Assembly: GCF_000953135.1 (NCBI RefSeq)
Contig: NZ_LN614828.1
Span: forward strand, 62,001-126,000
From: Legionella fallonii LLAP-10
GTDB lineage: Bacteria; Pseudomonadota; Gammaproteobacteria; Legionellales; Legionellaceae
DNA: 64,000 bases
Reading direction: 5' to 3'
In this document: piece by piece, positions 9,052 to 17,462 of the stretch
Numbering within the stretch: position 1 is the stretch's first letter
Layout of the letters: each line of letters opens with the position of its first letter
Notes under the pieces: model-generated
Databases searched by the model: none
Told to the model about the DNA's origin: nothing
Seen by the model: only the letters and a program-made list of their open reading frames with translations
Position numbers and translations under genes: made by a program

Positions 9052-9474
9052 ATGAACGATGGATTAAAGTATGGATATGCCAGAGTATCAACTAAAGAGC
9101 AAAATTTAGATTTACAGGTTGACGCACTGACAAAAGCAGGTTGCCATAAAATATTTAGAGAGGTTGCAAAAGGAGCTAAAACCGACCGCCCTAAATTAAA
9201 TGAATTGCTATCAGTGTTAAAATCAGGTGACACTTTAATCATATGGAAACTGGATCGGATGGGTCGGTCATTGCAGCATCTGATTACCACGTTTAATGAG
9301 TTAATAAAAAAAGGAATTGGGATTATTAGCATCCAAGACCCTATTGATGGGTGTTTTTACAGGAACGGGGCAAATGCGACCAAGACCACCTGTTTCTGTC
9401 ATCAATTTAACCATTTCAAACTAAATCTAAAAATTTATCTACTGAACAACTTCACTGGTTCACGCCTATCATAA
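9052..9474 (+). pseudogene. tnpR: Serine resolvase tnpR, 3' end replaced
   Basis: Site-specific resolvase of the Tn3 TnpR family. The N-terminal catalytic domain is intact for about 98 residues: YARVSTKEQNLDLQVDAL with the nucleophilic Ser, FREVAKGAKTDRPKLNELL, and WKLDRMGRSLQHLI with catalytic arginines, up to IISIQDPID. At about 9349 the homology stops and the frame continues into DNA that is an inverted copy of the end of the neighbouring transposon (see 9349-9590), giving a meaningless tail. The DNA-binding HTH domain is gone, so it is not expected to resolve cointegrates. It is divergent from the broken tnpA and was most likely the tnpR of that element. Confidence 0.87.
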
Positions 9475-9590
9475 AGAGCCTTAAATATACTAATGACTAT
9501 GCCGATTTAAAATTAATTACATCTTCTAATGAATAATCTGGGTCAATAGCACTTAACAAATTGCTGAGATCGTAAGTCCCGTGTAAGTTG
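9349..9590 (-). repeat. Inverted, partly deleted copy of the tnpA-side end of the second Tn3 element
   Basis: This 242-bp stretch is the reverse complement of roughly 14304-14634, about 90% identical by eye with one internal deletion of about 85-90 bp near 9450. It contains a GGGGCAAATGCGACCAAGAC end sequence (from 9367), the post-tnpA spacer, and the last 30 or so codons of a tnpA (9497-9590, minus strand, stop at 9497-9499). The match begins abruptly after the truncated resolvase and ends abruptly after GTAAGTTG at 9590. Confidence 0.85.
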
Positions 9591-9768
9591 GGGGTCCGGG
9601 TGAGTAAAACAGCCAGATCATTCCATTTGAATATTCGGTAATGAAGATCATAATATTTTTGAAGGCACAAAATTTAATGAGTTTTGGAAGTAATTTTGAT
9701 TGGGTACTTAAGAGGATGATAGTCGGACAATTCAATATCATGTTAGAATGTCAGACCTAAGAATTGAT

Positions 9769-10206
9769 TTATAAAAATGCTGTCATTTTCTGAGCGGCAT
9801 CTTTAATAAAGTCATCTGCGTCGATTTTTTCATTTCCAGCTATAATATGATTCTCATTATCAAAAGTCATGCTCAATTTTCCAGATGGAAATAATCCTTC
9901 AGGAATACCAGCTTCGTTTGCTGCTTGTTTTAATAAACCTTCAGGATGATCTTCTAATCTTAAACAAAGAGTATCCTCTGCATCAATGAGTAAAGAGTCT
10001 AGGATATTCATAAATTTTAATGACCAGGTAGGATTTTCTGTTTCCAGTTTCTCAAGATAGCCTCGTCTATCCATCGCTTCCATTGAAGCCATAAAAGAAG
10101 GTAAACCCGATTTACTAGCTATTAGCGCTTTAGGGTTTAGTTCACCCGTTAGAATCTGATTCCAATATAATGACGCTGCATTACGCTGCTCTCCAGTAAT
10201 CTTCAT
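9769..10206 (-). CDS. Unknown protein, possible transposon passenger
   Basis: 145 residues, no signal peptide and no membrane segment; I do not recognise a family. The sequence is rich in Asp/Glu and Leu with predicted helical stretches (AASLYWNQILTGELNPKALIASKSGLPSFMASMEAMDRRGYLEKLE) and an acidic C-terminal half ending in a likely helix (DADDFIKDAAQKMTAFL). It is divergent from the tyrosine recombinase gene, with about 265 bp between, and lies inside the presumed transposon, so a passenger or regulatory role is possible. Upstream are a hairpin (CTAGCC-AAA-GGCTAG at 10249-10263) and an outer inverted repeat (ACACCTCT 10211-10218 with AGAGGTGT 10282-10289), which could be an operator. Confidence 0.6.
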   Translation of the reverse strand: MKITGEQRNAASLYWNQILTGELNPKALIASKSGLPSFMASMEAMDRRGYLEKLETENPTWSLKFMNILDSLLIDAEDTLCLRLEDHPEGLLKQAANEAGIPEGLFPSGKLSMTFDNENHIIAGNEKIDADDFIKDAAQKMTAFL

Positions 10207-10210
10207 AATA

Positions 10211-10289
10211 ACACCTCTCTAACATTATTAATAATTCATCCGTTCCACCTAGCCAAAGGCTAGTCCATAATAATCCTTTAAAGAGGTGT
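10211..10289. promoter_or_regulatory. Nested inverted repeats upstream of the unknown gene
   Basis: ACACCTCT (10211-10218) pairs with AGAGGTGT (10282-10289), and between them CTAGCC (10249-10254) pairs with GGCTAG (10258-10263) across a 3-base loop. The position directly 5' of the minus-strand gene suggests an operator or a structured leader. Confidence 0.45.
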
Positions 10290-10366
10290 AATAATACCAC
10301 AATTGTGATCTTTTTATAATCAGAAACTAATAGCAGGATGGGATTCGAATAAATAATCCTATGAAA

Positions 10367-10466
10367 CTAATCGTATAATAATCATTATGCGATTAGTTAC
10401 CCTTCGACTCATCGCATAATTGGTTTTATTGTGGTAGATTATCGTATTAAAATCTAATCGCATAAT
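10367..10466. promoter_or_regulatory. TnpI-type internal resolution site: two inverted plus two direct 13-bp motifs
   Basis: The 13-bp motif CTAATCGCATAAT or its complement occurs four times just before the recombinase gene: 10367-10379 (one base different), 10384-10396 (complement, exact), 10408-10420 (one base different) and 10454-10466 (exact). The first two form an inverted pair with a short spacer, as for a tyrosine recombinase core; the last two are in direct orientation. This is the layout of the Tn4430 internal resolution site (IR1, IR2, DR1, DR2), so this array is the probable site of cointegrate resolution and also covers the recombinase promoter. Confidence 0.75.
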
Positions 10467-10471
10467 TATTA

Positions 10472-11347
10472 ATGAGCAAAAACACGTATATTGAAAATTA
10501 CATCGCTTATCAAAAATCGACTGATAAATCACCAGCAACGTTGGCGAGTTATCGTAGCGACCTAATCCAATTTGCTATTTGGTTTGAATCAATCAATGGT
10601 GTCGAAATGAAATTGATTAACATTACGCCAACTGATGCACGCCAATACAAGCAACATTTGATTGATTCAAATCTCAGGCCGCCAACTATTAATCGACGGT
10701 TGTTATCACTGAAATATTTTTTGGGGTGGGGATGGGAAACAAAGAAAATAAAATATCGATTCCCACTGCCAAAGACAGTGAAACAATCACAGTCGATGCC
10801 TAAGTGGCTAACCCGTTCCCAGCAAAATCAATTACTTCGTCACGTAGAGCAGTATGGCAACAAAAGAGATGCTGCCATTGTGAAAATATTGTTGAATACA
10901 GGCTTACGTGTCAGTGAATTGTGCGACATGCAATGGGCGCATATCACCATGAGTGAGCGTAAAGGCAGGTTGCAGGTTAATGCTGGCAAAGGATGCAAGT
11001 ATCGTGAGATCCCATTAAATAAGGATGTACGCCTTGCTTTATATAATTTGGATTATACAATACATGCTGGCAGTGACGCCTTTGTTTTTAAAGGTCAACG
11101 TGGCGCGCTTAGTCCACGAGGTGTGCAGTTGATGCTAAATCGGCTACGTATTCCTGATGAGCTTGGTGTTATCTCGCCCCATCACTTTAGACACACGTTT
11201 TGTAAAAATTTGGTTGATGCAGGGATCAGTTTGGAAAAAGTGGCTATGTTGGCTGGGCATGAACGATTAGATACAACAAAATTATACTGTCAACCGTCAT
11301 TTGCTGATCTAAGCGACGCTGTTGAAAAAATCGGAGAACTTGATTAA
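10472..11347 (+). CDS. tnpI: Tyrosine recombinase, TnpI-like cointegrate resolvase
   Basis: Site-specific recombinase of the phage integrase/XerC fold that would resolve transposon cointegrates. The 291 residues comprise an N-terminal SAM-like core-binding domain (YIENYIAYQKSTDKSPATLASYRSDL) and a C-terminal catalytic domain with the complete set: Arg in LLNTGLRVSELCDM (about 145), Lys in AGKGCKYREIPL, HHFRH (about 236-240), LAGHE (about 262) and the Tyr nucleophile in TTKLYCQ (about 272). Length and position match TnpI of Tn4430 (284 residues). Its TAATG overlaps the tnpA start, so the two are translationally coupled. Confidence 0.88.
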   Translation: MSKNTYIENYIAYQKSTDKSPATLASYRSDLIQFAIWFESINGVEMKLINITPTDARQYKQHLIDSNLRPPTINRRLLSLKYFLGWGWETKKIKYRFPLPKTVKQSQSMPKWLTRSQQNQLLRHVEQYGNKRDAAIVKILLNTGLRVSELCDMQWAHITMSERKGRLQVNAGKGCKYREIPLNKDVRLALYNLDYTIHAGSDAFVFKGQRGALSPRGVQLMLNRLRIPDELGVISPHHFRHTFCKNLVDAGISLEKVAMLAGHERLDTTKLYCQPSFADLSDAVEKIGELD

Positions 11348-14300
11348 TGCGTTTGATGGATGTACTGCCCAGCAAAGAGGCCAAGCGTTTTAGCCAACCG
11401 CCAACGTTTAATGGTGATGACCGAAAAAATCATTTCAAGGTAGACGAGCCTCTTCGCGAATCCATTGATAATGCCAAGCAAACCGATAGCCAAATTGGCC
11501 TATTGCTTCAGTACGGCTATTTTAAAGCCAGCGGAAAATTTTTCACAAGTAAGTCATTTAAATCGAGTGATATCAAATTTGTATCAAAAATACTCGGTGT
11601 AGCGCCTCCAACGGATTTTCTAGAAAAATACACTGATCGTATGCACCAAAAGCATCGATTATTAATTCTTGATATTTCCGGACATGTTGACTTTGGAAGT
11701 GCTATTCAATTTTTTGAGGAATCAGTAGCCGATATGGTTGATAAGCAAATGCACCCACGTAAAATGTTTTATGTGCTTGTTGAGCAACTGCGTCAGAAAA
11801 AAATTGAACTGCCAAGCTATGACCGGATTACCAGGACAATCACAGATAAATTTCATGACTTTGAAAAAAATATCATACAAACGATGGCAGATCTGATCTC
11901 GCCGGCACAAGTAGAAGCATTAGAGCAACTGACGATGACCACTGACAATCATTATGATAGATCGTTGCTGACTCGGTTAAAAGTTATCACTCAATCCTTG
12001 AGGCCTGCCAAAATAAAAAGCGGTATACGTAGTTTTCTTATCATCAAAAAGCTTCACGAAGAAATAATCCCTATTATTGAAAAATTGACTTTATCAACAG
12101 AGGCAACCAAATATTACGCACAGTGGGTAATCAAGGCTAAAACCACACAGATTGCAGAGATGACCGAGTCCCATAAGCGACATTTATACTTAATGTCTTT
12201 CATTGACCACAGCTATAAAATTTGGCAAGACACGTTGGTTGATATGCTGTTAAAAAGCGTTCAGCAACAATTAAATAAAGCTGAACGCATTGTCGGTAAG
12301 ATGTTAATCGATCGCATGCCAGAAAAAAATCGACTGACCGCCTCTATTCTATCTGGGCTTGATGACTCACAAGGCACCGTTAATGCCGTTCGAGTCGTTG
12401 TGCACGATCCTGCATTGAGTAATGATGACAAAATTTTAAAACTATACCAGATCGTTCCCAGTCAGGAAAAAGATGCGCCCTTGAGCAAAACAGACGAAGA
12501 TTCAGAGAAGCTAAAACGCCAACTCGAAGCAGAAAAAACGCAGAACGACGAATTTGATGTGTTGAGTAGTTTGTCCAGAAAACTGCAAAATCGCGTGTCT
12601 GATATTGTGAAACACTTGAAATTTGAAGCGTGCAAAGGCGCAGAAGACCTTTACTCTGCTATCGAGCACTACCAATCAGCGAAAAAAATCACATCAACGG
12701 CACCCGACTCATTTTTAAGTGATCTTGAGTACACCGCGATTCATCGAGATGAAAAATTCAATGTGTCACTTTATAAAGCTGTACTTTTTTGCAAAATTGC
12801 TGCTGCAATTAAATGCGGCCAAATCAGTCTGGTTTATTCTTATCGATACCTTTCAATTGATTCTTATTTGATCTCAGAGAGATACTGGAAAGAGCATAAA
12901 GCGCACTTGTTAGAGAAGCTTGGATTGGAACAATTTAGCGACATTGAGGCAATGTTGCCCGCATTTCGTGGTATTTTAGACAAGCAATTTATAGATGTAA
13001 ATCAGGGTATTCTCAATGGCGCGAACAAATACATTACCATTCAGAAGGACGGTAGCTTTTCTGTCCATACACCCGCAGTTGAAAAGCCAGACTATGATTC
13101 CATTTCACTGATTATTGGTAACGACAGATATATTCCAATTTTACAAATGATGGCTGAAATGAATACGTTGACAACATTTACATCTAATTTCAAGCACCAT
13201 AAAATTAAGGGTGCGGCGGGTGCGCCAAATAACGAAATTTTTTATGCTGGTCTGTTTGGTTTGGCGAGCAATATAGGCTTGCATAAATTGGCTAACACCG
13301 CAGTTGGAATTAACTACAACACGTTGTCAAACACGGTGAATTGGTATTTTTCATTAGAAAATTTACATGCTGTAAACCAGTCCCTGACTGATCTGATGGG
13401 TAAGCTGTGGTTGCCTGAAAAATTTAAACGCGAAAAACATCTACTGCACACCTCCAGCGATGGGAAAAAACAATGTGTGTCGGCTGAGTCATTAAATGCT
13501 AACGAATCGTTCAAATATTTTGGTAATGGCAAAGGTTCGAGTGTTTATCGATTTATCGATGAACGCGGGATTTTATTCTATTCTACTGTATTCAGTAGCT
13601 CAGAACGGGATGCGGCTTACGTCATTGACGGACTGCTCCACAACGATGCGGTTGCTAGCAATATACATTCAACGGATACACATGGTTATACCGAAATGGT
13701 TTTTGCTGTATCCCATTTAATTGGTGTGACGTTTGCTCCGCGAATAAAAGATCCCTCCGCGCAAATTTTAGTTAGTTTCAGCAAAATAAAATCCGAGTTA
13801 ACCACTAAAGGCTATCCAATTAAACCAACTTATTATGTCAACGAACACCGGATCAGACGTAATTGGGACAATATATTGCGTCTGATTGCCACGATAAAAC
13901 TTCGTGAGCACCGTGCGTCGACGATACTGAAACGATTAGGTGAGTATTCCAATCAACACCCACTACAAGAGGCATTAAAAGAATTTGGCCGGGTCATCAA
14001 GTCAATTTTTATGCTGAAATATTTTGATGACGTAGAATTACGGCAGACAATCGAAAAACAACTAAACAAGGGTGAGCTGGCCAATAAATTTTCCGGAGCA
14101 ATCTCATTTGCAGATCAAAATATACTGGAGGCGCACAGTGAGGATCAAGAGATTTCAGTAATGTGCAGAACAATTATCCAAAATATCATTATTCTGTGGA
14201 ATTACATTGAATTAACCAAAATCATTATGAGATCAGATGTCGATGAACGAGCTTTATTGCTTGAAAATATTCTCAGCGCATCGATATTAACCTGGCGACA

Positions 14301-14397
14301 TGTCAACTTGCACGGGACTTACGATTTCAGTAATTTGTTAAGTGCTAACGACCCTGATTATTCATTGGATGATGTAATTAATTTTAAATCGGCATAG
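11347..14397 (+). CDS. tnpA: Tn3-family transposase TnpA, intact
   Basis: Large replicative transposase (1016 residues, usual length for the family). N-terminal DUF4158-like DNA-binding region (residues 1-150, with IGLLLQYGYFKASGKFF), a long linker with a charged coiled stretch around 380-405, and the C-terminal DDE domain: Asp in TSSDGKKQ (about 704), Asp in HSTDTHGYTEMVF (about 776), Glu in IKLREHRAS (about 853). The closing RHVNLHGTYDFS segment is the diagnostic Tn3 TnpA C-terminus. No frameshift or stop, so it may be active. It is paired with the tyrosine recombinase just upstream. Confidence 0.95.
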   Translation: MRLMDVLPSKEAKRFSQPPTFNGDDRKNHFKVDEPLRESIDNAKQTDSQIGLLLQYGYFKASGKFFTSKSFKSSDIKFVSKILGVAPPTDFLEKYTDRMHQKHRLLILDISGHVDFGSAIQFFEESVADMVDKQMHPRKMFYVLVEQLRQKKIELPSYDRITRTITDKFHDFEKNIIQTMADLISPAQVEALEQLTMTTDNHYDRSLLTRLKVITQSLRPAKIKSGIRSFLIIKKLHEEIIPIIEKLTLSTEATKYYAQWVIKAKTTQIAEMTESHKRHLYLMSFIDHSYKIWQDTLVDMLLKSVQQQLNKAERIVGKMLIDRMPEKNRLTASILSGLDDSQGTVNAVRVVVHDPALSNDDKILKLYQIVPSQEKDAPLSKTDEDSEKLKRQLEAEKTQNDEFDVLSSLSRKLQNRVSDIVKHLKFEACKGAEDLYSAIEHYQSAKKITSTAPDSFLSDLEYTAIHRDEKFNVSLYKAVLFCKIAAAIKCGQISLVYSYRYLSIDSYLISERYWKEHKAHLLEKLGLEQFSDIEAMLPAFRGILDKQFIDVNQGILNGANKYITIQKDGSFSVHTPAVEKPDYDSISLIIGNDRYIPILQMMAEMNTLTTFTSNFKHHKIKGAAGAPNNEIFYAGLFGLASNIGLHKLANTAVGINYNTLSNTVNWYFSLENLHAVNQSLTDLMGKLWLPEKFKREKHLLHTSSDGKKQCVSAESLNANESFKYFGNGKGSSVYRFIDERGILFYSTVFSSSERDAAYVIDGLLHNDAVASNIHSTDTHGYTEMVFAVSHLIGVTFAPRIKDPSAQILVSFSKIKSELTTKGYPIKPTYYVNEHRIRRNWDNILRLIATIKLREHRASTILKRLGEYSNQHPLQEALKEFGRVIKSIFMLKYFDDVELRQTIEKQLNKGELANKFSGAISFADQNILEAHSEDQEISVMCRTIIQNIIILWNYIELTKIIMRSDVDERALLLENILSASILTWRHVNLHGTYDFSNLLSANDPDYSLDDVINFKSA

Positions 14398-14452
14398 TCA
14401 TTGGCATATTTAAGGCTCTTTATGACAGGCGCATATGACCAAGTTATGCGAT

Positions 14453-14465
14453 TAGATTGCAATGA
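14453..14465 (-). repeat. Fifth, isolated copy of the resolution-site motif downstream of tnpA
   Basis: GTTATGCGATTAG differs by one base from ATTATGCGATTAG of the resolution array. Together with flanking bases it forms a 15-bp inverted match (AATCTAATCGCATAA) to the array copy at 10451-10465. It may be a leftover recombination half-site or an extra recombinase binding site. Confidence 0.6.
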
Positions 14466-14572
14466 AGGCTATAGTGGCTAATCCCTTATGTAGCATAGGG
14501 TTTTAGTTTGTTTTTGGGTGTTAGCTAGTAAAATTTTTCAGTAGATAAAATTTTAGATTTAGTCTGAAATGG

Positions 14573-14788
14573 TTAAATTAATGACAGAAATAGGTGGTCT
14601 TGGTCGCATTTGCCCCGTTCCTGTAATAACACCCAATTATCAATCGCTTCCATGAACGCATTTTTTAACTGATTAGCCACGGTTGCCTGAAAAGTAATTA
14701 CCGTCTGCGTATTAATTATTTCTCCAAAAAACAATTCATTGAGATCGTCAAATACCACATGTCCAATGTAGCCTTTATACTGCAACAT
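14573..14788 (-). CDS. hicB: HicB-like antitoxin, truncated by the transposon end
   Basis: The first 50 or so residues (MLQYKGYIGHVVFDDLNELFFGEIINTQTVITFQATVANQLKNAFMEAIDNW) match the partial-RNase-H-fold domain of HicB antitoxins (YKGYIGxVxFDxExxxFxGxVxNxxdvItFqgxtvdeLxxaFxxsvddy). The rest of the frame is transposon DNA, so the C-terminal DNA-binding region is missing. I chose the start at 14788 because AGGAGG lies 5-6 bases upstream; the frame could extend to 14806. No hicA is adjacent. It is probably a non-functional remnant or an orphan antitoxin domain. Confidence 0.7.
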   Translation of the reverse strand: MLQYKGYIGHVVFDDLNELFFGEIINTQTVITFQATVANQLKNAFMEAIDNWVLLQERGKCDQDHLFLSLI

Positions 14789-14835
14789 AACGACCTCCTG
14801 ACTCATGTAACAAGCGTCCTATTTACACCCTTTAA

Positions 14836-17028
14836 TCACTTAATCAACAGGTCACTTTCGGCCAAATGACTCTTTTTCATATAGCTTTTATGAGAATTCA
14901 GCAATCGTAAACCATTTGCCACCACAATTAAACTAGCACCCATATCAGCAAATACAGCCATCCACAAGGTAGCTAATCCACTAAGAGCTAAAATAAAGAA
15001 CACCAATTTAATAATCAGGGATAGGCTGATGTTTTGCTGTAGAATACGAGACGTTTTACGACTTAAGTGAATGTATAAAGGCAGCATCGCCAGATTATCA
15101 TTCATTAAAGCGACATCGGCTGTTTCTAAAGCAGTATCAGTGCCTTTTCCCATAGCAAAACTTATAGTAGCTGCAGCCAAGGCTGGGGCATCATTAATTC
15201 CATCACCGACCATCCCTACTGCTTTATATTCCTTCAGAAGAAGACCAATAGCCTTCATTTTGTCTGTAGGTAATACATTCGCTTGTACTTCATCAATTCC
15301 TACAAGCGTTGCAATAGCACGAGCGGTAATGGCATTATCTCCGGTGAGCATCGCAGTTTTTATGCCTTGTTGATGCAAGGCTTCAATAGCCTTCTGACTG
15401 GTAGGACGAAGTGTATCTGCTACAGCAAAAATCGCTAAAACCTGAGTCTTATTGCTTAAGATCACGGTTGTTTTCCCTTCTTCTTCCAATCGTTCGAGCG
15501 CTTGTTCAACTCCCAAACTACAGACCTCATTATCCTCTGCTAATTGATGATTACCTACATAATAAAGTTCTTGGTCAACCAGGCCTTTAACACCACGTCC
15601 TGGCAATGCGCTAAATTGATCGATAAAGAGCATCTCTGCATCAGGTTGCTCTTGATGCCAATAGGCCACCAATGCGTTGGCCACGGGGTGTTCTGAGTGA
15701 GAGTCAAGACTTGCGGCCAATAGTAATAACTCGTTCTTTGTATGGTTTTTATCATAAGCAATAAAATCGGTAACTACCGGTTTTCCTTCAGTTAATGTGC
15801 CTGTTTTATCCAGGGCAATTAATTTTAAGCGATATCCATTTTCTAAATAACTTCCCCCTTTAATGAGTATCCCGCTCTTTGCTGCAGCGGCTAAACCACT
15901 GACCACTGTAACAGGTGTCGAGATAACTAAAGCACAAGGACACGCAATGACCAGTAAGGTTAATGCTTTATAGATCCAATCATAAAAGGGATAGCCAAAT
16001 ACCAAGGGTGGGATGAGGGCGATTAGAACGGCAATGAGGACCATTATTGGGGTATAGTATCTCGCAAATTGATCGACAAATCGCTGAGTTGGCGCACGCT
16101 CACTTTGTGCTTGTTCAATCGCTTTGCCAATTTTTGCGAGTAGGGTATCCCCTGAAGCATTACTCACTTTGACCTCAAACGAACCATGTTCATTGAGTGT
16201 TCCAGCATATACACTATCCCCTACTCGTTTACTCACCGGCATTGATTCTCCAGTAATAGGCGCTTGATTCACCGTACTTTGACCTGAAATCAAATGACCA
16301 TCGAGAGGAATACGCTCACCGGGTTTTACTCTAAATACGGCACCAGGTTGTACTTCCGTGACGAGAAGTGTTTGCCATTGACCGTTCTCCATTTTAACAA
16401 GAGCGACCTCGGGGGCAATTTCCATTAAACTTCGAATTGCCTGACGTGCCTTATCTAAGGAATAACGCTCAATACGTTCAGCCAGTGCAAATAAAACGGT
16501 CACCATTGCCGCTTCTGGCCAGGCACCAATAAAAACAGCACCCGTTATGGCAATTAACATTAAGCTGTTAATGTTCATCGCTTTCGTGCGTAAAGCAATC
16601 CACCCTTTTTTAATGGTTGCAGGACCACTTAACGTTATAGCGAATAAGGCAGGAACAATGACCCAAATGGATTGTTCTGATGCAAAATAATACGCAGCTA
16701 ACTCTGAAAAAAGTGCAAATAATCCAGCAATGCCAATGGCACCCCAAGACGCATCAATACCAAAACGCTTGCCCTTTTGGTCTGACACATTGCTACTTTT
16801 AGGACGAACGCTCATACCCAGGCTTTCAATTTTTTGCTGAATGGGCTCAATAGTGGGTAAACAATGGTGTACGGTTACTTCTTCCGCGATGAAATTAAAA
16901 TCTAATTGTTTTATTTCAGGTATAGTTTGTAATTGCTTTCTGATTAATTGTTCCTCAGAAGGACAATCAAGTCCTGCAACAAAAAAGGTCGTTAATGTTA
17001 AAGGTGTGGTCATAGTTAACACTCCCAA
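14836..17028 (-). CDS. cadA: P1B-type heavy-metal ATPase (Zn/Cd/Pb exporter, ZntA/CadA type)
   Basis: Inner-membrane pump exporting Zn2+, Cd2+ or Pb2+ using ATP. Of its 730 residues, the N-terminus is a ferredoxin-like HMA domain whose metal motif is degenerate (GLDCPSE instead of GMxCxxC). After it come the transmembrane helices, the TGES phosphatase loop, the CPCALVIS metal-binding motif in the sixth core helix (about 363), the phosphorylated Asp in DKTGTLTEGKP (about 404), SEHPVA and GDGINDAPALA (about 604). CPC plus the C-terminal helices fit subgroup P1B-2. The start could instead be the Met at 17013. It follows the SmtB-type repressor gene by 69 bp and is likely under its control. Confidence 0.92.
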   Translation of the reverse strand: MGVLTMTTPLTLTTFFVAGLDCPSEEQLIRKQLQTIPEIKQLDFNFIAEEVTVHHCLPTIEPIQQKIESLGMSVRPKSSNVSDQKGKRFGIDASWGAIGIAGLFALFSELAAYYFASEQSIWVIVPALFAITLSGPATIKKGWIALRTKAMNINSLMLIAITGAVFIGAWPEAAMVTVLFALAERIERYSLDKARQAIRSLMEIAPEVALVKMENGQWQTLLVTEVQPGAVFRVKPGERIPLDGHLISGQSTVNQAPITGESMPVSKRVGDSVYAGTLNEHGSFEVKVSNASGDTLLAKIGKAIEQAQSERAPTQRFVDQFARYYTPIMVLIAVLIALIPPLVFGYPFYDWIYKALTLLVIACPCALVISTPVTVVSGLAAAAKSGILIKGGSYLENGYRLKLIALDKTGTLTEGKPVVTDFIAYDKNHTKNELLLLAASLDSHSEHPVANALVAYWHQEQPDAEMLFIDQFSALPGRGVKGLVDQELYYVGNHQLAEDNEVCSLGVEQALERLEEEGKTTVILSNKTQVLAIFAVADTLRPTSQKAIEALHQQGIKTAMLTGDNAITARAIATLVGIDEVQANVLPTDKMKAIGLLLKEYKAVGMVGDGINDAPALAAATISFAMGKGTDTALETADVALMNDNLAMLPLYIHLSRKTSRILQQNISLSLIIKLVFFILALSGLATLWMAVFADMGASLIVVANGLRLLNSHKSYMKKSHLAESDLLIK

Positions 17029-17097
17029 ATAGGCCTTGTTACACCAGTTAAGATATCCAACACCCTGTTTTCAAAGACGTGTTCCATTAGAACAATC

Positions 17098-17397
17098 CTA
17101 TTCACTGTCCGTCTCTTCGGTAAAGTGCTTCAGCATGTCATCTAAAATACAGCGTACATGCGCATCATAAATACTGTAATAAATGTGTTTACCTTCTCGG
17201 TTAGCAACGAGCAGTCGAGCCGAACGAAGTAAACTCAAATGATGACTGGTTAGTGGTACCGATAATTGTAATTGTTGTGCCAGTTCAGAAACAGACTGAG
17301 CACCGTCTAAACAAGTCACCAAAAGTCTTAAGCGATTAGGTTCACCCATTAAATGTAAAATATCGCTTAGCGTTACAATTTGATCGTGAGTTAGCAT
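17098..17397 (-). CDS. SmtB/CzrA-type metal-sensing repressor (ArsR family)
   Basis: Dimeric winged-helix repressor released from DNA by metal. The 99 residues show the ArsR HTH (SVSELAQQLQLSVPLTSHHLSLLRSARLLVANREGKHIYYSI) followed by the alpha5 zinc site in its exact spacing: Asp-x-His in DAHVRC, then ten residues, then His-x-x-Glu (KHFTE). That is the CzrA/SmtB site for Zn(II)/Co(II); the alpha3 CVC motif of CadC/ArsR is absent. It is the first gene of a repressor-ATPase operon with its own promoter and palindromic operator just upstream. Confidence 0.92.
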   Translation of the reverse strand: MLTHDQIVTLSDILHLMGEPNRLRLLVTCLDGAQSVSELAQQLQLSVPLTSHHLSLLRSARLLVANREGKHIYYSIYDAHVRCILDDMLKHFTEETDSE

Positions 17398-17409
17398 AAT
17401 GACTTAAAC

Positions 17410-17460
17410 AGTTAAACAAGTATTTAACTATTACTATAGCTAAATACCGTGTTTTGTCAA
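17410..17460 (-). promoter_or_regulatory. Promoter and palindromic operator of the smtB-cadA operon
   Basis: Minus strand: -35 TTGACA (17455-17460), 16-bp spacer, -10 TATAGT (17433-17438). Directly downstream is the perfect inverted repeat AGTTAAA-caagta-TTTAACT (17410-17429), which resembles SmtB/CzrA operators and lies over the transcription start and 12 bp from the ATG. Binding there would block initiation. Confidence 0.82.
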
Positions 17461-17462
17461 AT

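Larger units (their letters stand above)
9349..14634. mobile_element. Tn3-family transposon with TnpI-type tyrosine recombinase (bounds approximate)
   Basis: The block contains an unknown minus-strand gene (9769-10206), a resolution-site-like array (10367-10466), tyrosine recombinase and transposase genes overlapping by 1 bp, and candidate terminal sequences starting GGGG at 9367 and, inverted, at 14616. This is the Tn4430/Tn5401 arrangement, in which TnpI replaces the serine resolvase. The right end lies within the hicB reading frame. The left end shown here is the inverted copy of the right end, so the true original left end may lie elsewhere or be lost; treat the left coordinate as provisional. 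Confidence 0.55.

Noticed and set aside
9553..9741. Short minus-strand open frame near the transposon remnant
   Set aside because: Partly runs through the inverted copy of tnpA DNA and has no independent support.
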